From: Pseudomonas sp. VD-NE ins
Lineage (GTDB): Bacteria; Pseudomonadota; Gammaproteobacteria; Pseudomonadales; Pseudomonadaceae
Length of the DNA: 64,000 nt
Assembly: GCF_031882575.1 (NCBI RefSeq)
Contig: NZ_CP134772.1
Location: 5,468,501 to 5,532,500 of the forward strand
Reading direction: 5' to 3'
The translations under genes were made by a program, and so were the position numbers. Each line of letters starts with the position of its first letter. Positions within the stretch are counted from its first letter, which is position 1. The notes beneath the pieces are model-generated. The model did no database searches. It was not told the origin of the DNA and was given only the letters and a program-made list of their open reading frames with translations. Shown in pieces: positions 1-15,867 of this stretch.

Positions 1-407
<407 letters not shown>

Positions 408-423
408 TCAACAAAGGCTGGCG

Positions 424-429
424 ATGATA
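424..429 (-). promoter_or_regulatory. possible -10 element for lpxC
   Basis: On the minus strand the ftsZ-lpxC gap holds TATCAT, a fair -10 hexamer, about 50 bases before the lpxC start. No convincing -35 lies at 16-18 bases. The placement is an inference that lpxC has a private promoter in addition to read-through from ftsZ. Confidence 0.3.
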
Positions 430-483
430 GCAGACCATGCCTTTGCTGAACACCAATCACCTTCATAGCCCTGATACATTCCA

Positions 484-1680
484 TCAATCGGCCTGACGAC
501 GCAGGAATGCCGGGATGTCCAGGTAGTCCAGATCATCTTGCGGATTCATCTTCGCGGCAGCCGCAGCACCGGCCTGAGCCTGGTTGCGCATGACGGTCGG
601 ACGGTCCAGATCACGGTAGTTCACCGCTGGCGCTTCCTGACGGGCCGGAGCCGGTTGTTGCACCTGGGCGGAAGCCATGGAGGTGTGAACGGTGTTGTCG
701 ATGACCTTTACAGGCTTCTCGATTTTCGCGCCCAGACCGGTGGCAACCACGGTCACGTGCAGCTCGTCGCGCATGTCCGGATCGATAACGGTACCGACCT
801 TGACCATCGCGTGCTCGGAAGCGAAGGCTTCGATGATGCTACCCACGTCGGAGTACTCACCCAGAGACAGGTCAGGACCGGCGGTGATGTTCACCAGAAT
901 GCCGCGTGCGCCTTGCAGGTTCACGTCTTCCAGCAGCGGGTTGCGGATGGCCGCTTCGGTTGCTTCACGTGCACGGTTCGGACCGCTGGCGCAGCCAGTG
1001 CCCATCATCGCCATGCCCATTTCGCTCATCACGGTACGTACGTCGGCGAAGTCGACGTTGATCATGCCCGGACGCTTGATGATGTCGGAGATACCGCGAA
1101 CGGCACCGGCCAGTACATCGTCAGCCTTGGCGAAAGCCGACAAGAGGCTTGCGTCTTTACCGAGGATGGTCAGCAGCTTCTCGTTCGGAATGGTGATCAA
1201 CGAGTCGACGCTTTCCGAGAGCATGCGGATGCCTTCGTCGGCGATCTGCATACGCTTGCGGCCTTCGAACGGGAACGGACGCGTTACGACAGCAACGGTC
1301 AGAATGCCCATTTCCTTGGCCACTTCGGCGATGATCGGCGCAGCACCGGTACCGGTACCGCCGCCCATGCCAGTGGTGATGAACACCATGTTGGTGCCCT
1401 GCAGGACTTCGGCAATGCGCTCACGGTCTTCGAGAGCGGCCTGACGACCTACTTCAGGGTTGGCGCCAGCGCCCAGACCTTTGGTCACGCCGGTGCCCAG
1501 TTGCAGAATGGTACGCGCGCCGATGTTTTTCAGCGCTTGAGCATCAGTGTTGGCGCAGATGAATTCAACGCCTTCGATGTTGCTCTTGACCATGTGATTG
1601 ACAGCGTTGCCGCCGCCACCGCCAACACCGATAACTTTGATTACCGGGCTTGCGGGGATGTTGTCTACGAGTTCGAACAT
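484..1680 (-). CDS. ftsZ: cell division GTPase FtsZ
   Basis: FtsZ is the tubulin-like GTPase that polymerises into the cytokinetic ring at midcell. The 398-residue protein has the nucleotide-binding glycine run GGGGGNA near residue 20 and the tubulin signature GGGTGTG at 106-112. A variable linker rich in Gln, Ala and Pro follows. The end is the conserved C-terminal tail LDYLDIPAFLRRQAD, which binds FtsA and ZipA in other bacteria. The length is typical of Pseudomonas. It lies 68 bases after ftsA and 112 bases before lpxC, in the order ftsQ-ftsA-ftsZ-lpxC. These two gaps are among the widest in the cluster, so extra promoters for ftsZ and lpxC are plausible. Confidence 0.99.
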   Translation of the reverse strand: MFELVDNIPASPVIKVIGVGGGGGNAVNHMVKSNIEGVEFICANTDAQALKNIGARTILQLGTGVTKGLGAGANPEVGRQAALEDRERIAEVLQGTNMVFITTGMGGGTGTGAAPIIAEVAKEMGILTVAVVTRPFPFEGRKRMQIADEGIRMLSESVDSLITIPNEKLLTILGKDASLLSAFAKADDVLAGAVRGISDIIKRPGMINVDFADVRTVMSEMGMAMMGTGCASGPNRAREATEAAIRNPLLEDVNLQGARGILVNITAGPDLSLGEYSDVGSIIEAFASEHAMVKVGTVIDPDMRDELHVTVVATGLGAKIEKPVKVIDNTVHTSMASAQVQQPAPARQEAPAVNYRDLDRPTVMRNQAQAGAAAAAKMNPQDDLDYLDIPAFLRRQAD

Positions 1681-1748
1681 TTTCCCTCTCCTTACATTCT
1701 CTAGTTTTTTCGCCTACTGCATTTTTGTTGCGGTGTTGCGGTAAAGCT

Positions 1749-3008
1749 TTAGAAGTTGCCTTGAACCCACTTCTTCAATCGGTCCAGCAACGGCGCCTGT
1801 GGCTCTTCGTTGCTGTAGCTGTCGCGGCTGCCGATGCCGGAGAACGAAACCCCGTCGGACTGCTTTTGCAGGCCGTACATCAACAAGCCAACGCCAGTGG
1901 AATAAATCGGGTTGCGCACCACGTCATCCAGGCCCTTGACGCCATGCGGCACACCGAGGCGGACCGGCATGTGGAAGATTTCTTCGGCCAGTTCAGTGGC
2001 GCCTTCCATCTTCGAAGTACCGCCGGTCAGGACGATGCCGGCCGGGATCAGGTCTTCGTAGCCGCTGCGACGCAGCTCGGCCTGGATCAGGGTGAACAGT
2101 TCGTCGTAACGCGGCTCGACCACTTCGGCCAGGGCCTGACGCGACAGTTCGCGCGGTGGACGGTCGCCAACGCTTGGCACCTTGATGGTTTCGCCGGCAC
2201 CAGCCAGTTTCGCCAGGGCGCAGGCGTAACGGATCTTGATTTCTTCGGCGTACTGGGTCGGGGTGCGCAACGCCATGGCGATGTCGTTGGTCACCTGATC
2301 ACCGGCAATCGGGATCACCGCGGTGTGACGGATCGCGCCTTCGGTGAAGATCGCGATGTCGGTGGTGCCGCCGCCGATATCGACCAGGCACACGCCCAGC
2401 TCTTTCTCGTCATCGGTCAGAACCGAGTAGGCCGAGGCCAGTTGCTCGAGAATGATGTCGTCGATTTCCAGACCGCAGCGACGCACGCATTTTTCAATGT
2501 TCTGTGCGGCGTTGACGGCGCAGGTGACCACGTGAACCTTGGCTTCCAGACGTACGCCGGACATGCCCAGTGGCTCGCGAACGCCTTCCTGGTTATCGAT
2601 CACGTAATCCTGCGGCAAGGTGTGCAGCACGCGCTGGTCAGCCGGAATCGCCACAGCCTGAGCAGCGTCGAGGACGCGCTCAAGGTCGGCCGAGCTGACT
2701 TCGCGATCACGGATCGCGACGATGCCGTGGGAGTTCAGGCTGCGGATGTGATTGCCCGCCACGCCGACGAACGCCGAGTGAATGCGGCAGCCCGCCATCA
2801 GTTGGGCTTCTTCGATCGCGCGCTGGATCGATTGCACGGTGGACTCGATGTTGACCACCACGCCCTTCTTCAGGCCACGGGACGGATGGGTACCGATCCC
2901 GACGATTTCCAGCGAGCCGTCGTCGGAAACCTCGCCGACCAGCGCCACCACCTTGGAGGTGCCGATATCGAGACCGACGATCATTTTGCCGCTTTGCACG
3001 TTTGCCAT
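1749..3008 (-). CDS. ftsA: cell division actin homologue FtsA
   Basis: FtsA is an actin-fold ATPase that tethers FtsZ filaments to the inner membrane and recruits later division proteins. The 419-residue protein shows the phosphate-1 motif GLDIGTSK at 12-19, the phosphate-2 motif DIGGGTTDIA at 210-219, and a late LTGGTSKMEG stretch that fits the adenosine-binding motif. The C-terminus LLDRLKKWVQGNF is the amphipathic membrane-targeting helix. It starts 15 bases after ftsQ ends and lies just before ftsZ, as is usual. Confidence 0.99.
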   Translation of the reverse strand: MANVQSGKMIVGLDIGTSKVVALVGEVSDDGSLEIVGIGTHPSRGLKKGVVVNIESTVQSIQRAIEEAQLMAGCRIHSAFVGVAGNHIRSLNSHGIVAIRDREVSSADLERVLDAAQAVAIPADQRVLHTLPQDYVIDNQEGVREPLGMSGVRLEAKVHVVTCAVNAAQNIEKCVRRCGLEIDDIILEQLASAYSVLTDDEKELGVCLVDIGGGTTDIAIFTEGAIRHTAVIPIAGDQVTNDIAMALRTPTQYAEEIKIRYACALAKLAGAGETIKVPSVGDRPPRELSRQALAEVVEPRYDELFTLIQAELRRSGYEDLIPAGIVLTGGTSKMEGATELAEEIFHMPVRLGVPHGVKGLDDVVRNPIYSTGVGLLMYGLQKQSDGVSFSGIGSRDSYSNEEPQAPLLDRLKKWVQGNF

Positions 3009-3023
3009 GGGTCCTGCCTCTTC

Positions 3024-3890
3024 TTAATTCTTTGCGACAGCGGGTTGGGCTGTCGTCGGCGCTACTGGTTCCCGCCAGCCAACAGCGAGGCCGTTGGCGT
3101 AGCGCAGATCGATGCGCGCAATGTTCGTAATCTGGTCTTTAAGTGTCTTGTCATAGATGGCGATAAAGCGGCGCATCTTTTCCACCAGGTTGCCGCGTCC
3201 CAGCAGCAACTCGATGCCGGGGCCGGAACTGCCGGCACCGGTGGTCAGGAACCAACTCCCGCGTTCACGCAATTCCAAGCGCGCAATCGAGAAGCCCAAC
3301 GGCCGCAGCATCTGGCTCAGCACCTGATACTGCTGCATCACTTGCTGCTGGGCCCGTTGTGGGCCGAACAGCTGTGGCAGGTGTTCGTAGTTCGCCAGTT
3401 CCTTGGGCGTAAACGCCTGGCCCTGGTTGTTCAGTAACGACTCGTCGCCCCACCGCGCCACTGGCAGTTGCTCTTCGAGGCGGATCACCACTTGATCCGG
3501 CCACACCCGACGAACTTCGGCGTGGGCGATCCACGGCATCTGCTCAAGCTCGGTGCGCATGCCGGCCAGGTCGATGGTGAAGAAGCTCGACGCCACGTAA
3601 GGGGCGATCCGCTGCTGCACCGCTTGCTGGCTGATGTAGCTCAGGTCGCCCTGCACGGCGATCTTGGTGATCGGCCGGTCGGCGTACGGCAACAAACGCG
3701 TCGCGCCTTCGTAAGTACCAAAGCCCAGCACCACCAACAGCACCGGCCAGAACAGACTTTTCAGAAAGCTGAAATTGGCTTTCGGCAGGCGCGCGGACAT
3801 CGGCTCTTTCGCCACCATTCGGCTGGCACCCCGTGGCACCGGCTTGCGGCCGGGTGCGGGAGGCTGATGTCGGAGCTGAGCGCCTTGCAT
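3024..3890 (-). CDS. ftsQ: cell division protein FtsQ
   Basis: FtsQ is a bitopic inner-membrane protein whose periplasmic POTRA and beta domains bind FtsB and FtsL and build the divisome core. I take the ATG at 3888-3890 ([17 protein letters not shown]), giving 288 residues. It lies 4 bases after the ddlB stop; a longer reading frame would run into ddlB and has no family-like N-terminus. A basic cytoplasmic tail is followed by a membrane segment ([15 protein letters not shown]), then the POTRA domain starting at about [14 protein letters not shown]. The C-terminal beta domain contains [16 protein letters not shown]. Confidence 0.96.
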   Translation of the reverse strand: MQGAQLRHQPPAPGRKPVPRGASRMVAKEPMSARLPKANFSFLKSLFWPVLLVVLGFGTYEGATRLLPYADRPITKIAVQGDLSYISQQAVQQRIAPYVASSFFTIDLAGMRTELEQMPWIAHAEVRRVWPDQVVIRLEEQLPVARWGDESLLNNQGQAFTPKELANYEHLPQLFGPQRAQQQVMQQYQVLSQMLRPLGFSIARLELRERGSWFLTTGAGSSGPGIELLLGRGNLVEKMRRFIAIYDKTLKDQITNIARIDLRYANGLAVGWREPVAPTTAQPAVAKN

Positions 3891-3894
3891 CGTC

Positions 3895-6303
<2,409 letters not shown>

Positions 6304-6311
<8 letters not shown>

Positions 6312-7374
6312 GGGCCACCTCCAGACAGGTATCGACCACGCTACGGGTGGCATCGGGTTTCGCCAGACGGCGGGCCGCTTGGGCCATTTCTTCGAGTCGT
6401 TGCGGTTGCATCAAGACCTCTGTCAGGCGCGCGGCAAGGTCCGCGGCACCAGTCGTTCTTTGCGGCATCAGGAAGGCTGCGCCTTCGCGGGCCAAATAAT
6501 CGGCGTTGCGGGTCTGGTGATCGTCGATCGCGTGGGGCAAAGGCACCAGTATCGAGGGCAGACCGGCGGCAGCCAGCTCACTGATGGTCAACGCGCCTGC
6601 GCGGCACACCACCAGGTCAGCCCAGCCATAGGCCTGGGCCATGTCTTTGATGAACGGCTGCACCTGCGCATCGACGCCGGCGGCGCGGTAGCGCTCTGCA
6701 GTCACTTCATCGTGGTTTTTGCCGGCCTGATGAAACACTTCCGGGCGCAAATCGGCAGCGACTTGGGCCAAGGCTTCAGGCAGCAACTTGTTCAACGGTT
6801 CTGCACCCAAGCTTCCGCCGAGGATCAGCAAACGCGCTTTGCGACCGGCCAGGGCAGGTCGCGATGTATCGAGGAACAGCTCGCTGCGCACCGGGTTTCC
6901 GGTGGTACGGCGGGTGTCCGACAGAGTAAAGGTGTCGGGGAACGCTTCACACACCCGAGCGGCGAACGGCACCAGCAACCGATTGGCGGTGCCGGCCACG
7001 GCGTTCTGCTCGTGCACGATCACCGGCACGCCGGCCAGTTTCGCGGCGAGGCCACCGGGGCCAGTCACATATCCACCGAAGCCGACCACACACACCGGCT
7101 TCAAGCGACGAATGATCGCCCGCGCCTGCCACACCGATTTCAGCAGCATGAACGGCGCCTTGAGCAGCGACAGCTTGCCCTTGCCGCGCAGGCCGGTGGC
7201 GTTGATGCGGTGTAGCTCCAACCCTGCGGCCGGGACCAGTTCGTTTTCAATGCCGCGTGGCGTGCCGAGCCAGTGCACGGTGTAGCCGCGCGCCTGAAAC
7301 TCGCGGGCACAAGCCAGCGCCGGGAACACGTGGCCGCCGGTTCCGCCGGCCATGATCAATACGTTAGCGCCCAT
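6304..7374 (-). CDS. murG: undecaprenyl-PP-MurNAc-pentapeptide GlcNAc transferase MurG
   Basis: MurG is a peripheral inner-membrane GT-B glycosyltransferase that converts lipid I to lipid II. The ATG at 7372-7374 gives a 356-residue protein beginning [20 protein letters not shown]. The glycine-rich [10 protein letters not shown] motif at 10-19 is the family hallmark. [12 protein letters not shown] and a late [22 protein letters not shown] segment that fits the UDP-GlcNAc site are also visible. It overlaps ftsW by 11 bases and murC by 8. Confidence 0.98.
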
Positions 7375-8581
7375 GATTCGGCTCCTCAGCGAAGTCGCTC
7401 TCATGGAATTCCATTTCTTCACTGCCCAAATGGGTTCGACTCTCCCACTCGATCCTCAATAACAAGCCCAGGCAGGCACAGCAGATCACCAACGAGCTGC
7501 CGCCATAACTGAGGAACGGCAAGGTCAGACCTTTGGTTGGCAGCAGGCCGACGTTCACGCCGATGTTGATCAGGAACTGACCAATCCACAGGAACGACAA
7601 GCCGTACGCCACGTAAGCGGCGAAGAACTGTTTGGCCTTCTCGGCCCACAAGCCGATGTACATGCCGCGAATACACACGAACACGAACAGCGCGACCGTG
7701 CACAGCGAACCGACGGCGCCGAGCTCTTCAGCGAGAACCGAGAACACGAAGTCGGTGTGCGCTTCCGGCAGGTAGAACTGTTTCTGCACGCTGTTGCCAA
7801 GGCCGACGCCGAGCCACTCACCGCGACCGAACGCGATCAACGCTTGCGACAACTGATAGCCGGCGCCGAACTGGTCGGCCCACGGGTCAGCGAAGTTGGT
7901 CAGACGCGCCATACGATACGGCTGCATCTGAATCAGCAAGACCACCGCTCCGACCGCCAACACCACCATCAGCGAGAAGCGGAACAACCCGACCCCACCA
8001 AGGAACAGCATGGCCGCCGCAGCACCCATCATCACCACAGTGGCACCGAAGTCCGGCTCCATCAGCAGCAGACCCGCCATCGGCAGCAGCACGATGAACG
8101 GCTTGAAGAAGCCCATCCAGCTTTCACGTACTTCCTTCTGACGCCGCACCAGATAACCGGCGAGGTAGATCACCACGAATACCTTGGCGATTTCCGACGG
8201 CTGCACGTTGAAGAAGCTGAACCCGATCCAGCGCATCGAACCGTTAACTTCGCGCCCGATGCCGGGAATGATCACCATCACCAGCAAGCCGAACGCACCG
8301 ATCAGCATCAGCCAGCCAAGACGTTGCCAGGTGGCGATCGGAATCATCATGGTGACGATGCACGCGCCCAGGCCCAGCACCACATAAATAAGGTGGCGGA
8401 TCATGTAATACAGCGGGCTGCCTGACTGCGCGGCTGCCACTTCAGTGGACGCCGAGGCGATCATGATCAAACCGAGACCGAGCAGCGCCAGGCAACCGGC
8501 GAGCATCGGGAAATCGAGGTCGATACCGCGCCCGGTGATGATCGGCGACGGATACGGTTTGATGATATTGCGCAGGCTCAT
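7364..8581 (-). CDS. ftsW: SEDS peptidoglycan polymerase FtsW
   Basis: FtsW is the SEDS-family glycosyltransferase that polymerises septal peptidoglycan from lipid II together with the transpeptidase FtsI. The 405-residue protein is strongly hydrophobic with about ten membrane segments. It has SEDS signatures such as NVQPSEIAKVFVVIYLAGYL, the LPEAHTDFVFSVLAEELG loop, and GLTLPFLSYGGSS near the C-terminus. The cytoplasmic tail is acidic. Overlaps with murD (4 bases) and murG (11 bases) fit the operon. Confidence 0.98.
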   Translation of the reverse strand: MSLRNIIKPYPSPIITGRGIDLDFPMLAGCLALLGLGLIMIASASTEVAAAQSGSPLYYMIRHLIYVVLGLGACIVTMMIPIATWQRLGWLMLIGAFGLLVMVIIPGIGREVNGSMRWIGFSFFNVQPSEIAKVFVVIYLAGYLVRRQKEVRESWMGFFKPFIVLLPMAGLLLMEPDFGATVVMMGAAAAMLFLGGVGLFRFSLMVVLAVGAVVLLIQMQPYRMARLTNFADPWADQFGAGYQLSQALIAFGRGEWLGVGLGNSVQKQFYLPEAHTDFVFSVLAEELGAVGSLCTVALFVFVCIRGMYIGLWAEKAKQFFAAYVAYGLSFLWIGQFLINIGVNVGLLPTKGLTLPFLSYGGSSLVICCACLGLLLRIEWESRTHLGSEEMEFHESDFAEEPNHGR

Positions 8582-9924
8582 GCCAGTTCCTCCACAGCGC
8601 GGACGAACTGGTGACCACGGTCTTCATAATTCTTGAACATGTCGAAACTGGCGCAGGCCGGCGACAGCAGCACCACATCACCCGGCTGGGCGGCGGCACG
8701 GCATTGCGCAACGGCGTCGACCAGCGAGGTCGCACGAATCAACGGCACGGCATCACCGACGGCTTCACCGATCTTGTCGGAGTCGCGGCCCATCAGGATA
8801 ACGGCACGGCAGTTGGCCGCCACCGGATCACGCAGATCGTTGAATTCGGCACCCTTGCCATCGCCACCGGCAATCAGGATGACCTTGCCGTCGATGTCCG
8901 CACCGAGGCCTTCGATGGCGGCCAGAGCGGCGCCGACGTTGGTCGCTTTGGAGTCGTTGTAGTACGCCACGCCGTCGAGATCACGCACCCACTGACAGCG
9001 ATGTTCGAGGCCGGCGAAGGTGCGCAGGGCCGAGAGCATGGCGTCGAACGGCAAGCCCACGGCATGCCCCAGCGCCAATGCCGCGAGGGCGTTGGACTGG
9101 TTGTGCGCGCCACGAATCTTAAGTTCACGCACCGGCATCAGGTTGTGGAATTCGAAGGCCAGATACTTCTCGCCATCTTCTTCGCGGATACCGAAGGCCT
9201 TGAAATCCGGTTTGCTCAGGCCGAAGGTCCAGCACGGCTGCCCCTCGCCCATCAACGGACGGCTCAGCGCATCCTGACGGTTGACCACAAACTGCCTGGC
9301 GCCACGGAAGATCCGGTGCTTGGCCAGATGGTACGCCGGCAGACCGCTGTAGCGATCCATGTGGTCTTCGCTGATGTTCAGCACGGTGGCCACTTCAGCG
9401 TTGAGCTGGTCGGTGGTTTCCAGCTGGAAACTCGACAGCTCCATCACGTACAGCTCGACGTCGTCGCTGAGCAGGTCCAGCGCCGGGGTACCGAGGTTGC
9501 CGCCGACGGCGACGCGTTTGCCGGCCGCAGCCGCCATCTCGCCGACCAGGGTGGTGACGGTGCTTTTCGCGTTGGAACCGCTGATGGCCACGATCGGCGC
9601 CTGCGCGTTACGCGCGAACAGCTCGATGTCACCGGACAGTTTCACGCCACGGGCCGCAGCGGCTTGCAGGGCCGGGGTCGCCAGCGCCAGGCCGGGGCTC
9701 ACGTAGAGCTCGTCGGCACGGCACAGGAATTCGACGTCCAGCTCGCCACAACGCACTTCCACGTGCGGATAGTCACGCTTGAGCGTGGCCAGTTCCGGTG
9801 GATTTTCCCGCGTGTCCGCCACGGCAAACGACGTGCCCCGGTTCGCCAGGAAGCGAACCAGGGACATGCCGCTCTTGCCGAGGCCGACAACGATGCGGAA
9901 GTGGTCAGAAGCGATCAGAGACAC
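8578..9924 (-). CDS. murD: UDP-MurNAc-L-alanine--D-glutamate ligase MurD
   Basis: MurD adds D-glutamate to UDP-MurNAc-L-Ala in the cytoplasm. The 448-residue protein has an N-terminal VGLGKSGMS dinucleotide-type motif, the ATP loop GSNAKST at 116-122, and the YNDSKATNVGAALAAIEG segment typical of MurD. The P-loop has Ala where E. coli MurD has Gly (GSNGKST), which I believe is normal for Pseudomonas. It starts 5 bases after mraY and overlaps ftsW by 4 bases. Confidence 0.98.
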   Translation of the reverse strand: MSLIASDHFRIVVGLGKSGMSLVRFLANRGTSFAVADTRENPPELATLKRDYPHVEVRCGELDVEFLCRADELYVSPGLALATPALQAAAARGVKLSGDIELFARNAQAPIVAISGSNAKSTVTTLVGEMAAAAGKRVAVGGNLGTPALDLLSDDVELYVMELSSFQLETTDQLNAEVATVLNISEDHMDRYSGLPAYHLAKHRIFRGARQFVVNRQDALSRPLMGEGQPCWTFGLSKPDFKAFGIREEDGEKYLAFEFHNLMPVRELKIRGAHNQSNALAALALGHAVGLPFDAMLSALRTFAGLEHRCQWVRDLDGVAYYNDSKATNVGAALAAIEGLGADIDGKVILIAGGDGKGAEFNDLRDPVAANCRAVILMGRDSDKIGEAVGDAVPLIRATSLVDAVAQCRAAAQPGDVVLLSPACASFDMFKNYEDRGHQFVRAVEELA

Positions 9925-9929
9925 TCGTT

Positions 9930-11012
9930 CTACCTCAGCTTCAGGGTGGCAAGGCCGATCAGCACGAGAATCACGGTGATGATCCAGAAACGGACGATCA
10001 CGCGCGGCTCGGGCCAGCCCTTGAGTTCAAAATGGTGGTGGATCGGTGCCATGCGGAACACACGGCGACCGGTCAGCTTAAAGGACGCAACCTGAATGAC
10101 GACTGACAGGGTTTCCATCACGAACACACCGCCCATGATGAACAGGACGATTTCCTGACGGACGATCACCGCGATGGTGCCCAGTGCCGCGCCGAGAGCC
10201 AGTGCACCGACGTCGCCCATGAACACTTGCGCCGGATAGGTGTTGAACCACAGGAAGCCGAGGCCGGCACCGATCAGCGCACCGCAGAACACGATCAGTT
10301 CACCCGCGCCCGGCACGTAAGGGATCAACAGGTATTCAGCGAATTTCACGTTACCCGACAGGTAGCAGAAGATGCCGAGGCCACCGCCAACCATTACGGT
10401 CGGCATGATCGCCAGGCCATCGAGGCCGTCAGTCAGGTTGACCGCGTTGCTCGAACCGACGATCACAAAGTAAGTCAGCACGATGAAACCAAGGCCCAGC
10501 GGAATGCTGTAGTCCTTGAGCATCGGCAGAATCAGCGTGGTTTCCACCGGAGTGGAAGCAGTCATATAGAGGAAGATCGCCGCGCCGAGGCCAAACACCG
10601 ATTGCCAGAAATACTTCCAGCGGCTCGGCAAGCCACGGGAGTTCTTCTCGATGACTTTGCGGTAATCGTCGACCCAACCGATGGCGCCGAACAGCAGGGT
10701 CACCAGCAAAACGGTCCAGACATAACGGTTGCTCAGGTCAGCCCAGAGCAAGGTGCTGACGCCGATCGAAGACAAAATCAGGGCGCCGCCCATGGTCGGC
10801 GTGCCCGACTTGGACAGGTGCGATTGCGGACCGTCGTTACGCACGGACTGGCCGATCTGACGGTTCTGCAAAGTGCGGATCATCCACGGGCCATAGCACA
10901 GCGACAAAACCAGCGCGGTCAGCACACCGAGAATCCCGCGCAGGGTCAGGTACTGAAAGACCGCGAAGCCTTTGTAGAACTGTTGCAGATACTCCGCTAG
11001 CAGCAGCAGCAT
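9930..11012 (-). CDS. mraY: phospho-MurNAc-pentapeptide transferase MraY
   Basis: MraY is an integral membrane enzyme that transfers phospho-MurNAc-pentapeptide to undecaprenyl phosphate, forming lipid I. The start chosen is the ATG at 11010-11012, giving the standard 360 residues ([20 protein letters not shown]). It shares one base with the murF stop (TAATG). Family motifs seen are [18 protein letters not shown] with its catalytic aspartates, [10 protein letters not shown], and [14 protein letters not shown]. The C-terminus has the [15 protein letters not shown] histidine cluster. Confidence 0.99.
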   Translation of the reverse strand: MLLLLAEYLQQFYKGFAVFQYLTLRGILGVLTALVLSLCYGPWMIRTLQNRQIGQSVRNDGPQSHLSKSGTPTMGGALILSSIGVSTLLWADLSNRYVWTVLLVTLLFGAIGWVDDYRKVIEKNSRGLPSRWKYFWQSVFGLGAAIFLYMTASTPVETTLILPMLKDYSIPLGLGFIVLTYFVIVGSSNAVNLTDGLDGLAIMPTVMVGGGLGIFCYLSGNVKFAEYLLIPYVPGAGELIVFCGALIGAGLGFLWFNTYPAQVFMGDVGALALGAALGTIAVIVRQEIVLFIMGGVFVMETLSVVIQVASFKLTGRRVFRMAPIHHHFELKGWPEPRVIVRFWIITVILVLIGLATLKLR

Positions 11013-12379
11013 TAATGTTTCTCCAGACTGGACCCGCACAGAGCCGCAACGATGTTTTCCATCGCTGCACTGCGCGAACCCTTGATCAAAATGGTGGTGT
11101 TTGTGTCCTGCTCGGCGTCGAGGGCCTGAATCAGTTCGGCTTGCGTGCCGAAGTGATGCGCCTGTTCACCGAATGCGTTTACGGCGTGAACCATGTTTGG
11201 CCCGACTGCGTAAAGCGCGGAAACCTTGCCCCGGGCGTACTCGCCCACGTCGCGGTGCCCCTGCTCCGCCCAATCGCCCAACTCGCCGATATCTCCGAGC
11301 ACCAGGACGGTGCGGCCGGAAAAGCCGGCGAGTATATCAACGGCAGCGCACATCGAGGTGGGGTTTGCGTTGTAAGTGTCATCGATCACGCGCATACCGT
11401 TTTTCGCCAGTTGCGCAACGGTGCGCCCCTTGACCGGTTGCACGGCGCCAAGCCCGGTGGCGATGCCGAACAGCGACACGCCCAAGGCGTGAGCGGCAGC
11501 AGCGGCGGCCATGGAGTTGGCGACGTTATGGGTGCCGAGCAGGTTCAGTTGAACGCGCTCGACACCTTCAGGTGTGTGCAGATTGAAGGCTGGGCAACCA
11601 CGGGCATCGGTGCTCAGATCGCTGGCGTAGAAGTCCGCCTGAGTGTTGCTCAGGGCGAAGGTCAGCACTTTGCGCGCGCCGGCACGGGTCTTCCAGATAC
11701 CGAAGGCCTTGTCATCGAGATTGAGCACGGCGATGCCGTCAGCTGCCAGACCGTCGATGATTTCACCTTTGGCTTCGACGATTTTTTCCGGCCCGCCAAA
11801 CTCACCGACGTGCGCGGTGCCGGCATTGTTCAGGATCGCCACGTGCGGCTTGGTCAGGCCAACGGTGTAAGCGATCTCACCCAGACGCGAGGCGCCCAGT
11901 TCGATCACCGCCGAAGTGTGTTCCGGGGCCAGTTCGAGCAGGGTCAGTGGTGCGCCGAGGTCGTTGTTCAGATTGCCACGGGTCGCCAGCACCGGGCCGC
12001 GCGTGCGCAGGATGCTCGCGAGCATTTCCTTGACCGTGGTCTTGCCGCTGGAACCAGTGATCGCTGCGACTGGCTGAGTGAAGGCGGCACGGTTCAGCGC
12101 GCCCAACTGGCCGAGGGCCTGACGGGTGTCTTTGACTAGCAATTGCGGCAGCGTACTGTCGGCGACTTCACGCTCGACCAGCGCGGCAACGGCGCCTTTG
12201 CCAGCGACATCGTTCAAATAGTCATGACCGTCGAAACGCGGGCCGGTCAAAGCAATAAACAGTTGGCCGGGCTGGATCGCGCGGCTGTCGATGCTGACGC
12301 CGTCGAAACTGGCATCACCAGCGATCAACCGCGCGTCTAGCGCGTTGGTCAACTCGCTGAGTTTCAGGGCCTTAAGCAT
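11012..12379 (-). CDS. murF: UDP-MurNAc-tripeptide--D-Ala-D-Ala ligase MurF
   Basis: MurF adds the D-Ala-D-Ala dipeptide made by Ddl to complete the pentapeptide precursor. The 455-residue protein has the ATP loop GSSGKTT at 109-115, the [11 protein letters not shown] motif typical of MurF, and the middle Mur-ligase domain with LELGAS-type residues (here [12 protein letters not shown]). It overlaps murE by 8 bases and meets mraY in a TAATG junction. Confidence 0.98.
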   Translation of the reverse strand: MLKALKLSELTNALDARLIAGDASFDGVSIDSRAIQPGQLFIALTGPRFDGHDYLNDVAGKGAVAALVEREVADSTLPQLLVKDTRQALGQLGALNRAAFTQPVAAITGSSGKTTVKEMLASILRTRGPVLATRGNLNNDLGAPLTLLELAPEHTSAVIELGASRLGEIAYTVGLTKPHVAILNNAGTAHVGEFGGPEKIVEAKGEIIDGLAADGIAVLNLDDKAFGIWKTRAGARKVLTFALSNTQADFYASDLSTDARGCPAFNLHTPEGVERVQLNLLGTHNVANSMAAAAAAHALGVSLFGIATGLGAVQPVKGRTVAQLAKNGMRVIDDTYNANPTSMCAAVDILAGFSGRTVLVLGDIGELGDWAEQGHRDVGEYARGKVSALYAVGPNMVHAVNAFGEQAHHFGTQAELIQALDAEQDTNTTILIKGSRSAAMENIVAALCGSSLEKH

Positions 12380-13834
12380 GGGCCACCTCCCAAGCGGTCA
12401 GGGCGTGATCGGCCTCGACCAGATCAGAGAAGGCATGACGCACGCCGTTGATTTCCTGATAGTCCTCATGACCTTTACCGGCCAGGACAATCACGTCTTC
12501 GGCGGACGCGTTGGCAATCAGTTGCGCAATCGCCTGACCACGGCCGGCGACGAAGGTGACTTTATCCACAGCCGTGAAACCGGCGCGGATGTCATCGAAA
12601 ATCACTGCAGGATCCTCGGTGCGCGGGTTGTCGTCGGTGACCAGCACTTGATCGGCCAGACGCTCGACCACTTCGGCCATCAACGGACGTTTGCCGCGAT
12701 CACGGTCGCCGCCGCAGCCGAACAGGCACAGCAGTTGACCTTTGACGTGCGGGCGCAACGCGGTCAGGACTTTTTCCAGCGCGTCCGGGGTGTGGGCGTA
12801 ATCGACCACCACCAATGGCTGCGTGCCGCCACCAAGACGCTGCATGCGCCCGGCCGGGCCTTCGAGTTTCGGCAGCACTTTGAGAATTTCGTCGAGCGCG
12901 TAATCCAGCCCAAGCAATGCACCGACTGCTGCCAGAACGTTGCTCAGGTTGAAACGGCCGAGCAGCGTGCTGCGCAGATGATGTTCGCCCTGCGGCGTGA
13001 CCAGCGTGGCGCGCACACCGTGGTCGTCGAACTGCGCCTCACGGCAAAACAAGTAGGCAGTGCTGTCGAGCAGGCTGTAGGTGATCAGCCGCGATTCACG
13101 TTTTTCCGCGGCCAGTTGCCGGCCGAAATCGTCGTCGAGGTTAACCACGCGGCACTTCAGATCATTCCAGGCGAACAGCTTGGCCTTGGCCTCGGCGTAG
13201 GCTTCCATAGTGCCGTGATAGTCCAGATGATCGCGGGACAGGTTAGTCATCACCGCGACGTCGAACGCCAGCGCCGTCACGCGGCCCTGATCCAGACCGT
13301 GGGACGAGACTTCCATGGCCACGGCTTTGGCGCCGGCCTTTTTCAGGTCGCCCAAGGTCGCTTGCACGGCGATAGGATTCGGCGTGGTGTGCAGACCGCT
13401 TTCCAGTGCGCCATAGAAGCCGGAACCCAAGGTTCCGACGATGCCGCAATGCTGACCGAGCAGATCGAGCGCCTGCGCGACCAATTGAGTCACGCTGGTC
13501 TTGCCGTTGGTGCCGGTGACGCCGACCAGATTCAGGTGATGACTTGGCTCACCGTAGAAACGCCCGGCGATGTCCGACAACTGCGCCGCCAGGCCTTTGA
13601 CCGGAATCAATGGCACGTCGGTGATCGGCAGCACGGTGGCGCCTTCGACTTCATAAGCTACAGCCGCCGCGCCGCGTTGCAGGGCATCGGCGATGTGTGC
13701 ACGGCCATCGAATTTGCCGCCAGGCACAGCGAGGAACAGATCGCCCGCGCGTACGTTGCGGCTGTCCAGCGCCAATTCACGGATCAACAGATCGTGGCCG
13801 GCGTGGGGGAATATCTTGTTCAGACTTAATGACA

Positions 13835-13835
<1 letters not shown>
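12372..13835 (-). CDS. murE: UDP-MurNAc-dipeptide--meso-diaminopimelate ligase MurE
   Basis: MurE adds the third stem amino acid. The 487-residue protein has the ATP loop GTNGKTS at 108-114 and the DNPRTEDP motif, which in the family selects meso-diaminopimelate rather than lysine. GAAAVAYE and HGLDQGRV are other conserved stretches. It overlaps ftsI by one base and murF by 8 bases, so division and precursor genes are directly coupled here. Confidence 0.98.

Positions 13836-15863
<2,028 letters not shown>

Positions 15864-15867
<4 letters not shown>

Noticed and set aside
1650..3437. 595-residue plus-strand frame opposite ftsA and ftsQ
   Set aside because: Spans two real genes on the other strand and has no recognisable domain.
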